Source: Gammaproteobacteria bacterium
Lineage (GTDB): Bacteria; Pseudomonadota; Gammaproteobacteria; GCA-002705445; GCA-002716945
Assembly: GCA_016779485.1 (NCBI GenBank)
Contig: JADHNN010000005.1
Coordinates: 1-64,000 of the forward strand
Direction: 5' to 3'
Length of the DNA: 64,000 nt
Positions 62,717 to 64,000 of the stretch are shown piece after piece; positions within the stretch are counted from its first letter, which is position 1, and each line of letters begins with the position of its first letter. A model generated the notes under the pieces. The model was not told where the DNA came from. It made no database searches and was given only the letters and a program-made list of their open reading frames with translations. Made by a program: the position numbers and the translations under genes.

Positions 62717-64000
62717 ATGTCTAAGATATATTTCTATCCTGATATTAATTATCAAGATATAAAACATATTGAAAAAGCTCATTCTGTTCTCAACGATAAA
62801 CTTCTTATCAATCAAGCTGTTAATGTAATTTATGAAAAAATTATAAACTTAATAGATAAAACAGATTCTATATTATTTGTATGCGGCCCAGGCAATAACG
62901 GATTAGACGCATTAATTACTGCTAACAAGCTTGCTTCATATAATTATAAAGTTGAAGTGTTTATTACTGATAAACTTAAAACTGCTATTGATATTAATGA
63001 CTATAAACGATGCAATATAGTAGAGAGCTTAAGAGATATATCATCATATAAGTTTATTATAGATGGTATTTTTGGTTATGGGCTAAACAGAACCCTCTCT
63101 CAGCACTATATCAATATAATTACATCAATTAATGAATCATCTGCTTACATTATATCGATCGATGTTCCTAGTGGTCTAAATTGTGAAACAGGAACACCTA
63201 TGCCGGTTTCAATAAAATCTCATCATTTAATATCATTACTAAACATCAAGAGAGGATTATTTACTAATCATGGTCGTGATATGTGGTCACAGATTTCTCA
63301 TCACAACTTGATAGACTATGATAGTCAAACAAAAAATTTCCTCATTACTGCAAATGAAAAGTTATTCATCAATCACAGCTTAATTAATCCAAGAATAATT
63401 TCTAGAGAAGAGCTTCATTCACAACATAAAAAATCTAATGGTATATCTTGTATTGTAGCTGGACAGCAACCTTACCACGGAGCATTAATTTTAGCTGCAA
63501 AAGGTTCTATTGATACGGGTGCTAAGTACATACATGTGTATACTGAGACGGAATATTCCTATTCACTTCCATTGCTAATTCCAGAAATTATTGCAAATTC
63601 ATTTTCTATTAAGGCATTTAGTGATGCTATACGTTCTTATAAAAATATATTAATTGGTCCTGGCACAACTACTATAAGTGAAGAGTATGTTTGTGTAGCT
63701 TTAGAGAATATAGACTATGTTGACTCAATAATAATTGATGCCGGCGCACTCAAATACATAGATAAATCTAAGTCTTATTCAGATAAACTTATAATTACTC
63801 CTCACCCTGGTGAGGCAGCTGAATTATTAAATATGGATGTATCGGATATTCAATATGATAGATATACTGCTGTACAAAATCTATATGATATTTATAAATG
63901 TATTGTTGTTCTTAAAGGCTCAGGAACAATAATATATGATGGTAAGAGTTTCTACACATGCATGGATGGAAACTATAAAATGGCCTCTGCCGGAACTGGT
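62717..64000 (+). CDS. nnr: Bifunctional NAD(P)H-hydrate epimerase/dehydratase (3' partial)
   Basis: Nnr repairs hydrated NAD(P)H. The N-terminal YjeF epimerase domain shows FVCGPGNNGLDALI, IIDGIFGYGL and IDVPSGLN. The C-terminal ribokinase-like dehydratase domain shows NILIGPGT, IIDAGAL, ITPHPGEAAELL and the start of the ASAGTG catalytic motif, where the window ends. All 428 codons are open. In the epimerase motif the usual GNNGGDGL is GNNGLDAL, a slight divergence. It starts two bases after sppA. Confidence 0.92.
   Translation, partial: MSKIYFYPDINYQDIKHIEKAHSVLNDKLLINQAVNVIYEKIINLIDKTDSILFVCGPGNNGLDALITANKLASYNYKVEVFITDKLKTAIDINDYKRCNIVESLRDISSYKFIIDGIFGYGLNRTLSQHYINIITSINESSAYIISIDVPSGLNCETGTPMPVSIKSHHLISLLNIKRGLFTNHGRDMWSQISHHNLIDYDSQTKNFLITANEKLFINHSLINPRIISREELHSQHKKSNGISCIVAGQQPYHGALILAAKGSIDTGAKYIHVYTETEYSYSLPLLIPEIIANSFSIKAFSDAIRSYKNILIGPGTTTISEEYVCVALENIDYVDSIIIDAGALKYIDKSKSYSDKLIITPHPGEAAELLNMDVSDIQYDRYTAVQNLYDIYKCIVVLKGSGTIIYDGKSFYTCMDGNYKMASAGTG

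Overview
The window is 64 kb of a very AT-rich (about 30% G+C by eye), densely packed bacterial chromosome. Gene content and gene order are gammaproteobacterial: leuCDB-asd-fimV-truA-trpF, accD-folC-dedD-cvpA-purF, gyrA-pheA-hisC-tyrA-aroA-cmk-rpsA-ihfB-lapAB-pyrF, queA-tgt-yajC-secDF-suhB-trmJ-isc, hisS-yfgM-bamB-der, smc-ligA, and rne divergent from rluC. Small proteins, stop/start overlaps nearly everywhere and missing members of conserved clusters point to a streamlined free-living lineage, probably marine and SAR86-like. The lineage is inferred from content and was not tested by a search. No insertion sequence, CRISPR array, rRNA or intact prophage is visible.

Layout. 1-1100: probable accessory edge with the end of an ATP-grasp ligase and a lipoprotein, beside a tRNA-Arg(CCU) and paired TGGGGGCTT repeats. 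1.2-3.9 kb: tsaB, psd, aroC. 3.9-16.7 kb: one long co-directional block for leucine, aspartate-semialdehyde, tryptophan, malonyl-CoA, folate and purine synthesis. 16.7-19.6 kb: an L,D-transpeptidase, a HAD phosphatase, ubiG and a decayed amidohydrolase. 19.7-31.2 kb: gyrA, aromatic amino acid and histidine genes, cmk, rpsA, ihfB, lapAB, pyrF. 31.2-34.0 kb: adenosine-kinase-like gene, zapE, tRNA-Leu(CAA), two small genes. 34.1-40.7 kb: queuosine genes, Sec accessory genes, a decayed suhB and trmJ. 40.7-50.5 kb: isc operon, ndk, hisS, yfgM, bamB, der. 50.5-64 kb: DUF4242, M23 peptidase, queF, smc, ligA, dapD, mltF, rne, rluC, sppA and a truncated nnr.

The genes are mostly housekeeping. The unusual biology lies in what the conserved proteins have lost. 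The SMC protein is 926 residues and has no recognisable hinge. The isc operon has no iscU, although both of its dedicated chaperones remain. The SuhB-like and MtaD-like proteins have lost metal ligands but remain intact reading frames in conserved positions. FimV has shrunk to a small two-helix protein. An almost perfect type 1 IscR operator overlaps the iscR promoter, and several promoters place the -10 box so close to the ATG that leaderless mRNAs are likely.
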